Positions 1-8,972 are shown, counted from the stretch's first letter. The stretch is DNA of 64,000 nt from Crystallibacter degradans (GCF_012952295.1 NZ_JABBCH010000003.1:1-64000), one strand, 5' to 3'. Made by a program: numbers and translations. The notes: a model not told the origin generated them from the sequence alone.

Positions 1-733
1 TGATGGCGGTGGCGGCCTCGGCATCAGCCGCGTCGTTGGTGCTACTGGCGTCACCAGTGTCGGCCGCATCATTGGCATCAGCGGCATCACCGGCGTCGCT
101 GGCGTTGGTGCCAGGGTTGCTGGAGTTGGCGGTGGCTTCGAAGAGGCGGAACCAGTCGGCGGGGGTGCCTTCGGTGATCCGGCGCAGGCGCTCGGCGTAG
201 TACTCCCCGTGCGTTTCGGAGAACAGTTCCGCGGGCAGCCCTTCGAGGTCTTCGGCGGGGCCCCAGTTCTCGGGGAACGGGCCCGACGGCGGCCAGCTGG
301 ACCAGGTTTCCTCGCGTTCCCAGGCCGCGAAGTCATCGAGGCCGGCGCTGGCCCCCAGATGCTCCGGCTCCCCGACCCGGCCGGGAACCTCCTGCCCGGC
401 CAGCGGATCCTCGCCGTAGAATTCCAGCTTCGGCGGGTCAAGGACCGGGCCGCGCGCCTCGGCGTAGATCTCCTCCATATAGCCGGCCATCGTGGCGTGC
501 TTCGGCGGTTTCCCGGCCGCGATATATTCGCGTGCCTGTGCCAGGCCGCGTTTGCGGTCCTGCGCAGCATGGATATCCAGCCGCTCCAGGGCTTTGCGCA
601 GGGCTTCCTGCCGCTGCGCAGCGGTCACGGGCCGGCCCGGCTGAAGGCACCGCAGCGAAAACGCCTGCTCCGCGGGCCCCTGTCCGGGGGCCGGGGAACC
701 GGAAACCGGTGCCGAATGATCTTCCGTTGCCAT
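1..733 (-). CDS. Unrecognised Ala/Asp-rich protein, 3' end off the window
   Basis: An open minus-strand frame runs from an ATG at 733 to the window edge without a stop (244 codons visible). The protein starts MATEDHSAPVSG and continues with a charged, probably helical segment (about residues 35-80: LRKALERLDIHAAQDRKRG). Next come an acidic Trp-rich stretch (WEREETWSSWPPSG), then EYYAERLRRITEG and an Ala/Asp/Asn low-complexity tail built from GDAADAND-like units. I recognise no family. There is no signal peptide or membrane segment in the visible part. No clear Shine-Dalgarno precedes the ATG, but no other in-frame start lies nearby. The first codons and upstream DNA are duplicated at 934-997. 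Function unknown. Confidence 0.6.
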   Translation of the reverse strand, partial: MATEDHSAPVSGSPAPGQGPAEQAFSLRCLQPGRPVTAAQRQEALRKALERLDIHAAQDRKRGLAQAREYIAAGKPPKHATMAGYMEEIYAEARGPVLDPPKLEFYGEDPLAGQEVPGRVGEPEHLGASAGLDDFAAWEREETWSSWPPSGPFPENWGPAEDLEGLPAELFSETHGEYYAERLRRITEGTPADWFRLFEATANSSNPGTNASDAGDAADANDAADTGDASSTNDAADAEAATAI

Positions 734-768
734 GACTTCAGTCCATCATCCGGCCATGACAATACGGA
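705..768. repeat. Perfect 64-bp direct repeat, copy 1
   Basis: Bases 705-768 are identical to 934-997 (offset 229). The repeat spans the first ten codons and the immediate upstream region of the gene starting at 733. Similarity continues in weaker form beyond it (about 769-840 against 998-1070), including the shared block AATTCTTTTCCGCACCAG. Confidence 0.93.
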
Positions 769-962
769 CGCTCAAACACATCGTCTGACGGGTTCCACGA
801 AATTTCTTCAAAATTCTTTTCCGCACCAGTTTCCTTGAGCACCGCAGGAAGCACACCGGCACCGACCACACGGCACGGCGCGCATTTCGGCAGTGGATAT
901 CCAGCGAGCCAGTAAGCCGCGGGTACCCCGGGAACCGGTGCCGAATGATCTTCCGTTGCCAT
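738..962 (-). pseudogene. Truncated duplicate of the 5' end of the gene at 733
   Basis: From an ATG at 962 the reading frame repeats the first residues of the neighbour (MATEDHSAPV), then diverges into unrelated sequence (PGVPAAYWLAG) and stops at 738, five bases before the start of the full gene. The copied part is the 64-bp repeat. The rest of the frame simply reads the intervening DNA. I interpret it as the remnant of a tandem duplication rather than a working gene. The stretch 997-1227 upstream holds the weaker continuation of the repeat and a palindrome, and nothing coding that I can support. Confidence 0.6.
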
Positions 963-997
963 GACTTCAGTCCATCATCCGGCCATGACAATACGGA
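934..997. repeat. Perfect 64-bp direct repeat, copy 2
   Basis: This is the second copy of the 64-bp repeat at 705-768. It carries the same start codon and upstream sequence, so any promoter or binding site in it is present twice. Confidence 0.93.
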
Positions 998-1227
998 GAC
1001 GTATTCACATCGTCTGAGGGGTTTCGCGAAAGTTCTTTAAAATTCTTTTCCGCACCAGTTTTCGAACCTCGCGGGAAGTACTCCGGCAGGAACCATACAG
1101 CCAAGCTGCAGCCCGGCCGGGGGGATCCCGCGAACCTGTGAAAAGGGCTCTGCCAACGACGGGCCGCGCTAAATAGTGGCGGGAACGCGATGAAGATAGC
1201 GCTATCGCGTAGAAGAACAGTTACCTG

Positions 1228-1446
1228 CTATAGGCCGCTGAGATCGCGAAAGGCTTCACGGATGGCTACCTCGTGGGCAACTGCGTTGAACCTGAACATC
1301 GTTTCAGTGTCCGCGACCAGCCGTTCATTGCACTCTTGAAAGAGTTCCTCATTAACACGCCTCTGCAAAACCTCCAGATCAGGCTCGGACAGGCTCGACA
1401 GATCTTCCGGAAACTCGTCCGATGGCTTTAGAGCAGAGAACGGCAT
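1228..1446 (-). CDS. Small acidic protein, second gene of a two-gene cassette
   Basis: 72 residues starting MPFSALKPSDEF. The protein is acidic and probably all helical (SEPDLEVLQRRVNEELF, then ATG-proximal charged helices), with no signal or membrane segment. The start is well supported: GAAGGGA lies 7 bases upstream, inside the end of the preceding gene, and the preceding stop and this ATG sit in the string TGACATG, one base apart. I do not recognise the family. A small acidic product directly coupled to another small gene would fit a partner, antitoxin or immunity role, but that is inference from layout only. Confidence 0.55.
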   Translation of the reverse strand: MPFSALKPSDEFPEDLSSLSEPDLEVLQRRVNEELFQECNERLVADTETMFRFNAVAHEVAIREAFRDLSGL

Positions 1447-1447
1447 G

Positions 1448-1666
1448 TCAGATCCCTTCTCCAGCTACACCGCGCTGGGCCCCCTCCATGAATTCGGCGA
1501 CATGGCTGTTGCCGTGTCGACTTCTCCATTTGACCGCCGTTCCGCCAAACTGGCAATAGTTGCCGCATGTGAAGTACCCCAAGCCTCCGACAGAGCCGGC
1601 AATATCTGAAAAGGTACCGCCCTGAACGTCCGGCGGAGAGGTTCCTAGACGTTCCACAACCGCCAT
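1448..1666 (-). CDS. Small Gly/Cys-containing protein, first gene of the cassette
   Basis: With the ATG at 1666 the product has 72 residues (starts MAVVERLGTS). It contains a glycine-rich middle with two cysteines (YFTCGNYCQFGGTAVKW) and a basic patch (RSRHGN). The frame is open further upstream to 1720, but there it overlaps the divergent gene at 1681. No good ribosome-binding site precedes 1666, so the start is uncertain and the gene may be a truncated C-terminal fragment of something longer. Its stop is one base from the next gene's ATG, which argues for co-translation. Family unknown. Confidence 0.4.
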   Translation of the reverse strand: MAVVERLGTSPPDVQGGTFSDIAGSVGGLGYFTCGNYCQFGGTAVKWRSRHGNSHVAEFMEGAQRGVAGEGI

Positions 1667-1680
1667 GCCAAGGTGGTGCC

Positions 1681-1995
1681 ATGCAAACCGAGGACGACGT
1701 CCGCCGCATCTGCTTGTCATTTCCGGGAGTCACCGAGAGGCTCAGCTGGGGCAATCCAGCATGGTTCGCGCGGACATTGATGGCCCGCTTCTGGGAGGAT
1801 GGCGTGCTCACGGTCAAGACCCGGGAACGCGACGCCCTCGCCGGAACGTCCCCGGATACCTTCTTCTGGACGCCGCACCATGAACGCTCGCCCGAACTGG
1901 TGCTGGTGCGGCTGGAGCAGATCTCCGCTGATGAGTTGGCCGAACTGCTGGATGAGTCGTACCGGATCGCCGGCACGGTCAGGAAAGCCCGCTAA
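1681..1995 (+). CDS. MmcQ/YjbR family protein
   Basis: 104 residues with the typical layout of the MmcQ/YjbR (cyaY-like fold) family: an N-terminal LSFPGVTERLSWGNPAWF motif, a core VLTVKTRERD strand, and a C-terminal helix ending SYRIAGTVRKAR. The family is often annotated as DNA-binding, but its biochemical role is unclear. Full length for the family (about 110-120). It ends tail-to-tail with the GNAT gene, with a 4-base overlap of the two stop regions. A second protein of related fold lies at 17621. Confidence 0.85.
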   Translation: MQTEDDVRRICLSFPGVTERLSWGNPAWFARTLMARFWEDGVLTVKTRERDALAGTSPDTFFWTPHHERSPELVLVRLEQISADELAELLDESYRIAGTVRKAR

Positions 1996-2486
1996 TCCAG
2001 CTTCCGGTACATGACATGCAGTCCCACCAGCCCATCAGCTGGATGGTCGAAGGCGTCCGGAATGGTCGCCAGGATTTCGAAGCCCAGGGATTGCCATAGC
2101 TGCACTGCCCGGACATTGGAAGCAACGACGGCGTTGAACACCATCGCGTGGTAGCCGCCTGCCCGCGCCTGCTCCAGGACGTGGTCGGCCAAGGCTCTCG
2201 CGATGCCTTTGCCACCGTGGTCCGGGTGCACCATGAACCCGGCGTTGGCTACCCGGGCCGCAGCCCCGCCGTAGTTCGGGTGGAGCTCGGCAGTCCCGGT
2301 GACCGCACCGCCGTCGTCAATTGCTACAAAGGTGCGGCCCGGGCCGGACAGATGCAGCCACTTCGCGCGAAGCGACTCTTCCGAGCTGTCGGGGTCCAGC
2401 GTGTAGGTCTCCCCCGCCCGGATGATCGGTTCCATGACGGACCAGATGCCGGGCCAGTCGTCAGCCGTGGCGTCGCGAATGTACAT
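1992..2486 (-). CDS. GNAT family N-acetyltransferase
   Basis: 164 residues from the ATG at 2486, chosen because GGAGAGAAGGG stands just upstream. A longer frame to 2555 lacks such a site. The protein begins MYIRDATADDW and has the GNAT core: GTAELHPNYGG (strand 4), then the acetyl-CoA pyrophosphate loop NAGFMVHPDHGGKGIARAL and a later AVQLWQSLGFEI motif. Predicted to transfer an acetyl group from acetyl-CoA to an amine substrate. Cytoplasmic, substrate not predictable. Likely single-gene unit. Confidence 0.88.
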   Translation of the reverse strand: MYIRDATADDWPGIWSVMEPIIRAGETYTLDPDSSEESLRAKWLHLSGPGRTFVAIDDGGAVTGTAELHPNYGGAAARVANAGFMVHPDHGGKGIARALADHVLEQARAGGYHAMVFNAVVASNVRAVQLWQSLGFEILATIPDAFDHPADGLVGLHVMYRKLD

Positions 2487-2572
2487 AGTGCCCTTCTCTC
2501 CAGGCCAGCCGCCGGATGGTTGCACGGCGGGCGGCAACTTTCGTCCGCCGTGCAAAAGATGTCAGCTTCCGA

Positions 2573-5191
2573 TTAGCGGACGGATGCTTCCTCAAGCGTA
2601 TCCGTGGCGCCGTCGGCTGCTGCGGCGGCAGGACCGCCCGAAACCAGCTTGGCCCCTTCGACATCAACATCGGGCAGGATCTTGTCCAGCCACTTCGGCA
2701 TCCACCACGCCGACTTGCCCAGCAGATGCATGGCCGCGGGGATCAGCGTCATGCGCACCACGAAGGCATCCAGGAGCACGCCCAGCGCCAGCGCGAACCC
2801 GATGGGCCGGACCATGGTCAGGTGGGAGAAGATGAAGCCGGCGAACACGGAAACCATGATGATCGCGGCGGCCGTGACTACCTTGGCGCCATGGTTGAAG
2901 CCGCTGACCACTGCGGTACGCGCATCCTCGCCGTGGGCGAAGGATTCGCGCATGCCCGAGACCAGGAACATCTGGTAGTCCATCGCCAGGCCGAAGAGCA
3001 CCCCGATCAGGATCATCGGCAGGAAGCTCAGGATCGGGCCCGGATGATGGACGCCGAACACCTCGCTCAGCCAGCCCCACTGGTAGATCGCCACCACGGC
3101 GCCGAAGCTCGCTCCGAGCGACAGCAGGAAGCCGGCGGTCGCCAGCAGCGGCACCAGAATGGAGCGGAAGACCAGCAGCAGGAGGATCAGCGAGAGCCCG
3201 ATGACAATGGCCAGGTAGACCGGCATGGCATCCGCGAGCTTATCCGAGACGTCGATCTGCATGGCGGGCTGGCCCGTCAGCGAAACCCCGACGCCGGTGC
3301 TCGCCTCGAGCACGCTGGCTTCGGCCCGAAGATTGTGGACTAGGTCCTCGGTGCTCTGCGCGGCCGGGCCCTCCTCCGGGATGACCTGCAGGACCGCGGT
3401 ACGGCCGTCCTCGCTGGTGCCGGTGGGCACGGCGGCGGACACATGCTCCATGGCGCGCAGTTCCTGCGACAGCTCCAGCAGCGCCTCGTCCTTGGCAGTG
3501 CCTTCAAGTCCTTCCGGCAGATCCGCCACGATGATCAGCGGGCCGTTGATGCCTTCGCCGAAGTTCTCGCCGAGCTGCGTGTAGGCCTGGTACGCCGTGG
3601 AATCCGCGGGCTCGGAGCTACCATCGGGCAGGCCCAGCCGCAGTTCGGCGGCGGGAACCGCCATGAGCCCCAGAACGGCGACGCCGGCCACCAAAGACAG
3701 CCACGGATGCCGGGTAACGGCCTTACCCCAGCTTCGCTTGGGATCGTTGTGGAACTCGCGCACCGCCGTCGTTGTTTGAGCGGTGTTTTCACTGGCGGGG
3801 CCGCTCATTCCGGCCTTGGCCCAGGCCCGCTTGGATAGGATCCGTTTGCCCATGAAGGCCAGCATGGCCGGGGTCAACGTCAAAGCAACGACGACGGCGA
3901 CCGCCACCGTTGCGGCGCCGGCAAGTCCCAGCACGGTCAGGAACGGGATGCCCGGGACCGCGAGCGCGGCGAGGGCGATGATCACGGTCAGGCCCGCGAA
4001 GAGTACGGCGTTGCCCGAGGTTCCGGTGGCGCGGCCGATGGATTCGACCAGCGGGACGCCGGAGAGCAGCTGCGTGCGGTGGCGGTTAACGATGAAGAGC
4101 GAGTAGTCGATGCCCACAGCTAGGCCGAGCATCAGGGCCAGGACCGGCGAGATCGAGCTCATTTCCACGACGCCGCTGAGGGCCATTGTGCCGCCGACGC
4201 CAACACCGACGCCGATCACCGCCATCAGCAACGGCAGTCCGGCGGCGATAAGGGTGCCGAGCATAAGGATCAGGACGGCTGCCGCGACGGCGATACCGAT
4301 GATTTCCGCGGCGCCGAAGAGCTGCGAAATGTCCTCGACGATGTCCTTGCTGTACTCCGCCTGCAGGCCCGGAACGAGGCCCGCCTCGGTGATCTGCTGG
4401 ACCTGGTCGCGGTCGGCTTTGGCGACCTCCATCATGGGCTGTTCGAACTGGACCTGCACAAAGGCGGCGGATCCGTCCTCGGAAACAAAGCGCAAGCCCT
4501 CGGAGGACTGCTGCTGCAGCTTCGCTGCTTCAAGATCGGCGAGACCGGACTCGTACTCCGCGCGGCCGTCTTCGAGCTGCCGCTCGGCTTCGGCCAACTG
4601 GGCCTGGGCCGCTTCCAGCTGTGCGCGCTGCGGCTCCAACTGGGCGCGGGCCTGCTCCGCCATCGCGGTTTGGCCAGCGGCCTCGAGCTGCTGGATCTGT
4701 GCCTCGGCGGTCTCGAGCTGCTGCTGGGCCGGTGCCAGCTGGGCTTTGCCGGCGTCCAGCTCGGCCTGGCCGGCCTCCAGTTGCTGCTTGGCGGCGTCCA
4801 GCTCGGCTTCGCCGTCGTCGATCATCTCCGGCGCGTTGTCCAGGGAGCTCTGCAGTTCGAGCGGATCGGTGGCACTCTTGACGGCGTCGTTCTCCGTGAG
4901 TTCCTCGGAGATCGCGGCGATCGCGTCTTCCTGCTCGGGCGTGAAGACCTTGCCGTCCTCGGTGGTGAAGACAATGGTGCCGAGGCCTCCTGAGGCCTCC
5001 GGCATCTTCTCCTTCAGCTCATCCAGCACACCCTGCGCAGGGGTGCCGGGGATGGTGAAGCTGTTGGACAACGTGCCGCTGAAGGCCACGAGGGAGCCGC
5101 CGACTGCCACCATGATGGCCAGCCAGGCGGAGACGAACCACCACCGATTGCGGGCGGCGAATTTGCCAAGGGAATACAGCAACGAGGCCAT
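2573..5191 (-). CDS. MMPL/RND-type membrane transporter
   Basis: 872 residues. The architecture is a duplicated RND exporter of the MMPL (YdfJ-like) class: one N-terminal membrane helix (about 15-37), a periplasmic domain, a block of membrane helices containing GIDYSLFIVNRHR, a second extracytoplasmic domain, and a second block containing GLAMDYQMFLVSGMRE. The first outer domain carries a long Gln/Ala/Glu coiled coil (about residues 125-230, repeats of LEAAQAQLAEAE), as in actinobacterial MMPL proteins. The proton-relay Asp residues of both repeats (GIDYS, AMDYQ) are present. The gene starts 3 bases after the TetR stop, so the pair is an operon and the regulator probably controls efflux of a lipophilic or toxic compound. 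Substrate unknown. Confidence 0.93.
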   Translation of the reverse strand: MASLLYSLGKFAARNRWWFVSAWLAIMVAVGGSLVAFSGTLSNSFTIPGTPAQGVLDELKEKMPEASGGLGTIVFTTEDGKVFTPEQEDAIAAISEELTENDAVKSATDPLELQSSLDNAPEMIDDGEAELDAAKQQLEAGQAELDAGKAQLAPAQQQLETAEAQIQQLEAAGQTAMAEQARAQLEPQRAQLEAAQAQLAEAERQLEDGRAEYESGLADLEAAKLQQQSSEGLRFVSEDGSAAFVQVQFEQPMMEVAKADRDQVQQITEAGLVPGLQAEYSKDIVEDISQLFGAAEIIGIAVAAAVLILMLGTLIAAGLPLLMAVIGVGVGVGGTMALSGVVEMSSISPVLALMLGLAVGIDYSLFIVNRHRTQLLSGVPLVESIGRATGTSGNAVLFAGLTVIIALAALAVPGIPFLTVLGLAGAATVAVAVVVALTLTPAMLAFMGKRILSKRAWAKAGMSGPASENTAQTTTAVREFHNDPKRSWGKAVTRHPWLSLVAGVAVLGLMAVPAAELRLGLPDGSSEPADSTAYQAYTQLGENFGEGINGPLIIVADLPEGLEGTAKDEALLELSQELRAMEHVSAAVPTGTSEDGRTAVLQVIPEEGPAAQSTEDLVHNLRAEASVLEASTGVGVSLTGQPAMQIDVSDKLADAMPVYLAIVIGLSLILLLLVFRSILVPLLATAGFLLSLGASFGAVVAIYQWGWLSEVFGVHHPGPILSFLPMILIGVLFGLAMDYQMFLVSGMRESFAHGEDARTAVVSGFNHGAKVVTAAAIIMVSVFAGFIFSHLTMVRPIGFALALGVLLDAFVVRMTLIPAAMHLLGKSAWWMPKWLDKILPDVDVEGAKLVSGGPAAAAADGATDTLEEASVR

Positions 5192-5194
5192 GCG

Positions 5195-5833
5195 TCAGGA
5201 GTCCTTCGAAAGTGAATTGAAGCCGGTGCGGAGCATGCCGATGCTTACCAGCAGATGCTTTTGGAACGAGCCCGCGTCCGGCGAGCGGCCGGCGGTTTCG
5301 GCGGCGGCCTCGCGCATTGCGGCCTGGCCGCACGCGATCAGGGCACCGGCGAGCGAATTGATCAGCAGGTCGCTCTCGGACCGGGGTAAACGGACGTGCA
5401 GGCCCTCTTCGAGTTTCTGCTGGGCCTTGTTCCAGACCTGCAGCTGCATCCGTTCCAGCTGGGGATCGTCCTCGCCCATGGCGTAGATCTCGCAGAGCAG
5501 CGCCATCTGCTCCTGGGACACATCCCCGCCCAAGGTGGCCAGTACGGCGTCCATGATCGGCTCGTCGGCCGGGCGGTCGTAGAGCTGCGCGAAGGCGCCC
5601 TCCAGGAACTCCTCCACCGGGCGCGTGAGTGCGGCTTCGATGGATGGAAAGTAATTGAAGAACGTGCGGCGGGAGATTCCGGCCTCGTCGGCAAGCTGGT
5701 CAACGGTGAAGCCGCCGGGCCCATGGGCGCGGGCAAGGCTGAGCGCCGCCGTCGATATGGCGGTGCGGGTGGCGCGTTTGTTTAGCTCGCGCCGCCCGCC
5801 CGAGTCGGCTGTTAGTGGTTGTTCAGATGTCAC
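5195..5833 (-). CDS. TetR family repressor of the MMPL pump
   Basis: 212 residues if translation starts at the GTG at 5833 (MTSEQPLTADSGG), which matches the family length. The frame is open to 6052, but the extra residues are not TetR-like and overlap the next gene. The helix-turn-helix is clear: GPGGFTVDQLADEAGISRRTFFNYFPS. The C-terminal ligand domain is helical and variable, as usual. It is cotranscribed with the MMPL gene. A near-palindrome in front of it (5865-5876) plus a repeated half-site makes autoregulation likely. Confidence 0.9.
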   Translation of the reverse strand: MTSEQPLTADSGGRRELNKRATRTAISTAALSLARAHGPGGFTVDQLADEAGISRRTFFNYFPSIEAALTRPVEEFLEGAFAQLYDRPADEPIMDAVLATLGGDVSQEQMALLCEIYAMGEDDPQLERMQLQVWNKAQQKLEEGLHVRLPRSESDLLINSLAGALIACGQAAMREAAAETAGRSPDAGSFQKHLLVSIGMLRTGFNSLSKDS

Positions 5834-5854
5834 CTGTCCACAATAAACCCTAAC

Positions 5855-5876
5855 TTGCACACCATGCAAAGTTGCA
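5855..5876. promoter_or_regulatory. Candidate operator for the TetR/MMPL operon
   Basis: A near-perfect palindrome TGCAAAGTTGCA (5865-5876) with an additional half-site TTGCA at 5855-5859 lies 22-43 bases upstream of the TetR GTG. Such an arrangement at the head of a tetR-pump operon is typical of an autoregulatory operator. Binding by this regulator is inference. Confidence 0.5.
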
Positions 5877-5895
5877 CACGAGGCACTGCCTACGG

Positions 5896-6492
5896 TCAGC
5901 CCTGGTAATTCACGAACCGCTTCACTTCGTCGAGCTCCTGCTGGAGATCTTCGATGGTCTGCTTGCAGCCCACAAATTCTGCTTTTTGCTGCCTCTTCTG
6001 GACGTAGCTGTAAACGAGGGCGAATAGCGCCAACGGAATCACCGCCAAGCATCCCCAGCCGGCCGCTGTGAAGAAGTCGAGGGCGACCGGAATGGCCTGC
6101 TGATAGTCCCTGAAGTCGTTAATCCCTTCCACCACACTGTCCATAACAAGGTCCAGCGGTTGCAGGTGCTGCCCGATCATCGGGGCATCAGATAATGATG
6201 GTGCTGACAGCGATGGGTCATGTGTCCAACGTGGATCCTTCGGATGCGCGACCACATATATCCCGAAAGCGACGTTGGCCGCGATGAAGGTGAACATGGC
6301 ACCAAGCGTCGCCCATTGCAGTTTTCGCGGATGCCACAGGTACATCGACAACCCCATCAGGATGGCCAGTATCCAGCTGACCGCGCCAAGTTGGTCGATA
6401 CTGATTTCACCCAATGCATCCATCGGAATAACCGCCCCTGCAGTCAGCGCCAGAGCCAGTACCAGAGCACTAACGCTCAGTGCTTTCCTCAA
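5896..6492 (-). CDS. Hypothetical membrane protein with C-terminal coiled coil
   Basis: The start is set at the TTG at 6492, because GGGGAGA stands 7 bases upstream and the resulting N-terminus (MRKALSVSALVLALALTAGAV) is a clean signal-anchor. The longer GTG frame to 6540 has no ribosome-binding site. The 198-residue product has a second and third helix (WILAILMGLSMYL, FTFIAANVAFGIYVV), an extracytoplasmic loop, another helix (LAVIPLALFALVYSYV), and a C-terminal cytoplasmic coiled coil (KQTIEDLQQELDEVKRF). Lower G+C than the flanks. No family recognised. Confidence 0.7.
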   Translation of the reverse strand: MRKALSVSALVLALALTAGAVIPMDALGEISIDQLGAVSWILAILMGLSMYLWHPRKLQWATLGAMFTFIAANVAFGIYVVAHPKDPRWTHDPSLSAPSLSDAPMIGQHLQPLDLVMDSVVEGINDFRDYQQAIPVALDFFTAAGWGCLAVIPLALFALVYSYVQKRQQKAEFVGCKQTIEDLQQELDEVKRFVNYQG

Positions 6493-6678
6493 AATATTTC
6501 TCCCCAACAGTGCGAATAACGTTAGAAGACTATGCGACACGGCATTTATCGAGTGACCGTACTAGGAGTGTTACGGTCACAGATTGCGATTCAAGTCGGC
6601 AGACGTGCGATGAGATGAGTCGAGTGCGGTACTGCTGCTCCCTGGCTCACCGCCAGTGCGAACTGACACGATGGTTAC

Positions 6679-7387
6679 ATGGCATCACTTCACGGTGGGG
6701 AGAAGGAAGAAGGACAGGCTGCACTCCAACAGCCTCCTGCCGACTGGTTTATCTTGCTGGAGCGAATCACGGCTGAGATCACAGAGCTGCTGGAAAACCG
6801 GCGCATGTGGTTGAGAATGACTGCGCGTTCTACAGAGCAGGAGACCGACAGGCACTTCCAGATTGCCGATGGATGGGACACTGCTGCAGCTTCACCTGAC
6901 GGGCAAAGCTGGCTGGCCTCGCTCTACTACCGCGATGCAGCACTGGGAATTCGGCGGATGGTCGACGGCGACCGCCGGACCGGTTCGCTCAAGCGTCTCC
7001 TGCAGAAGATGGCGGAGGAGCCTAAGTTGTTGGCCGCTGAATGGTTCCTCGGCAACTCAACCGGGGAACGCCGTCGTGAATTGGATCTTGCTTTCAAGGC
7101 AGAGGCAGACACGCTGGACTTCGGGCACCTGAATCCCACTGTGCCTCGCGCGGATCTGGCCGCGCTGACCGGGAAGACCGCGGGGATCAAGTGCTATGTA
7201 GACCAGCATGTGACCCACGCCCAGCTCGACCCGCACTCAACCATGCCACCGCCGTCGGACGTAGATGAGGCGTTGGATCTGCTGGCGCGGTTGCTGGACA
7301 AGTACACGTTCCTGCTGCGTCCTCCGCGGAACCGTTCAGGATCCGACGATTCCGGTCCTGGGGAGACCGGGACCGCTGTGCCTGACG

Positions 7388-7410
<23 letters not shown>
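6679..7410 (+). CDS. AbiU2/HEPN-like hypothetical protein
   Basis: 243 residues, soluble. The segment LYYRDAALGIRRMVDGDRR with RLLQKMAEEP resembles a recurring actinobacterial family carrying the AbiU2 (HEPN-like) domain named after a lactococcal abortive-infection protein. Here I rely on remembered resemblance, and no catalytic RxxxxH is obvious. A helix near the C-terminus (DVDEALDLLARLLDKYTFLL) is followed by a Pro/Ser/Gly-rich tail. The gene stands alone, its 3' end overlaps the aldo/keto reductase by 23 bases tail-to-tail, and no strong ribosome-binding site is seen. Possible defence-related RNase or simply an uncharacterised helical protein. Confidence 0.6.
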
Positions 7411-8425
<1,015 letters not shown>

Positions 8426-8470
8426 TCGTCCATCATGCGTTTACCCTCCGGTCGCTTTCAAGTCGAAAAT

Positions 8471-8881
8471 TCAGTGCTTGTCGCCAGAGGACAGGCGGTT
8501 TAGGGCCAGAGCGCCGACGAGGAGTCCGAAATCACGCAGGGCGACATCGAAGTAACCGGGCACCAGCAGCAGGTTGATGATGATGCCGGCGAGCCAGGCA
8601 GCGACGACCAGCGAGCCAATCCGCGGCTTCCATGCCACGAGAATGCCGGCGAGGATTTCTATAACGCCGACGGCATACATGAATCCTTGCGGAGAAACCG
8701 GAATGATGTCGGTCGCGATGGGGGCCAGGTACGTGGTCCAGTCGACCATAACGTTGAAGAACTTATCGAGGCCGAAGAGAATCGGCGCGATGGTGAAGAC
8801 GGTACGCAGCAGCAAAAAGGCCTGGTGCGTATGGCTGCGCAGACCGGGGCGGTCTGCGAGGCGGGGCTGGTGGGTGACCAT
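8471..8881 (-). CDS. DoxX-like small integral membrane protein
   Basis: 136 residues with four predicted membrane helices (LLLRTVFTIAPILFGLDKF, FMYAVGVIEILAGILVAW, IGSLVVAAWLAGIIINLLL, RDFGLLVGALAL), the usual DoxX/DoxD-like layout. These proteins are found in stress and redox contexts, but their reaction is not established. AAAGGAAC precedes the ATG. It is divergent from the regulator at 8973, and a sigma-70-like promoter with an inverted repeat over its -10 lies in between, so the regulator probably controls it. Confidence 0.82.
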   Translation of the reverse strand: MVTHQPRLADRPGLRSHTHQAFLLLRTVFTIAPILFGLDKFFNVMVDWTTYLAPIATDIIPVSPQGFMYAVGVIEILAGILVAWKPRIGSLVVAAWLAGIIINLLLVPGYFDVALRDFGLLVGALALNRLSSGDKH

Positions 8882-8889
8882 GACCGTTC

Positions 8890-8942
8890 CTTTCTAAAAG
8901 TAGTGATACTTGACTTTAGAAAGTGCAGGCTGTTATGTCAAT
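8890..8942. promoter_or_regulatory. Overlapping divergent promoters with operator
   Basis: Minus strand: TTGACA (complement of 8936-8941), 17-base spacer, TAAAGT, reading into the DoxX-like gene. Plus strand: TTGACT at 8910-8915, 17 bases, TTATGT at 8933-8938, reading into the regulator. An inverted repeat CTTTCTAAA (8890-8898) / TTTAGAAAG (8915-8923) covers the minus -10 and the plus -35. A second pair, AGTGAT (8902-8907) / ATCACT (8964-8969), lies around it. Occupation of the repeat would block both promoters. Confidence 0.65.
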
Positions 8943-8972
8943 GGTTATTGTTTTTAGAGTAAAATCACTGGT

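Noticed and set aside
1-130. GGCATCAGCGGC-like repeats as a CRISPR or tandem array
   Set aside because: The units are short, irregular and in frame, encoding an Ala/Asp tail. There are no spacers of constant length.
1428-1976. 182-codon minus frame opposite the MmcQ-like gene
   Set aside because: Ser-rich antisense shadow. The small genes at 1228 and 1448 and the plus-strand family protein explain the region better.
4110-5486. Long plus-strand frame opposite the MMPL gene
   Set aside because: Ser/Ala/Thr-rich antisense shadow of the coiled-coil and TetR regions. No start signal and no recognisable fold.
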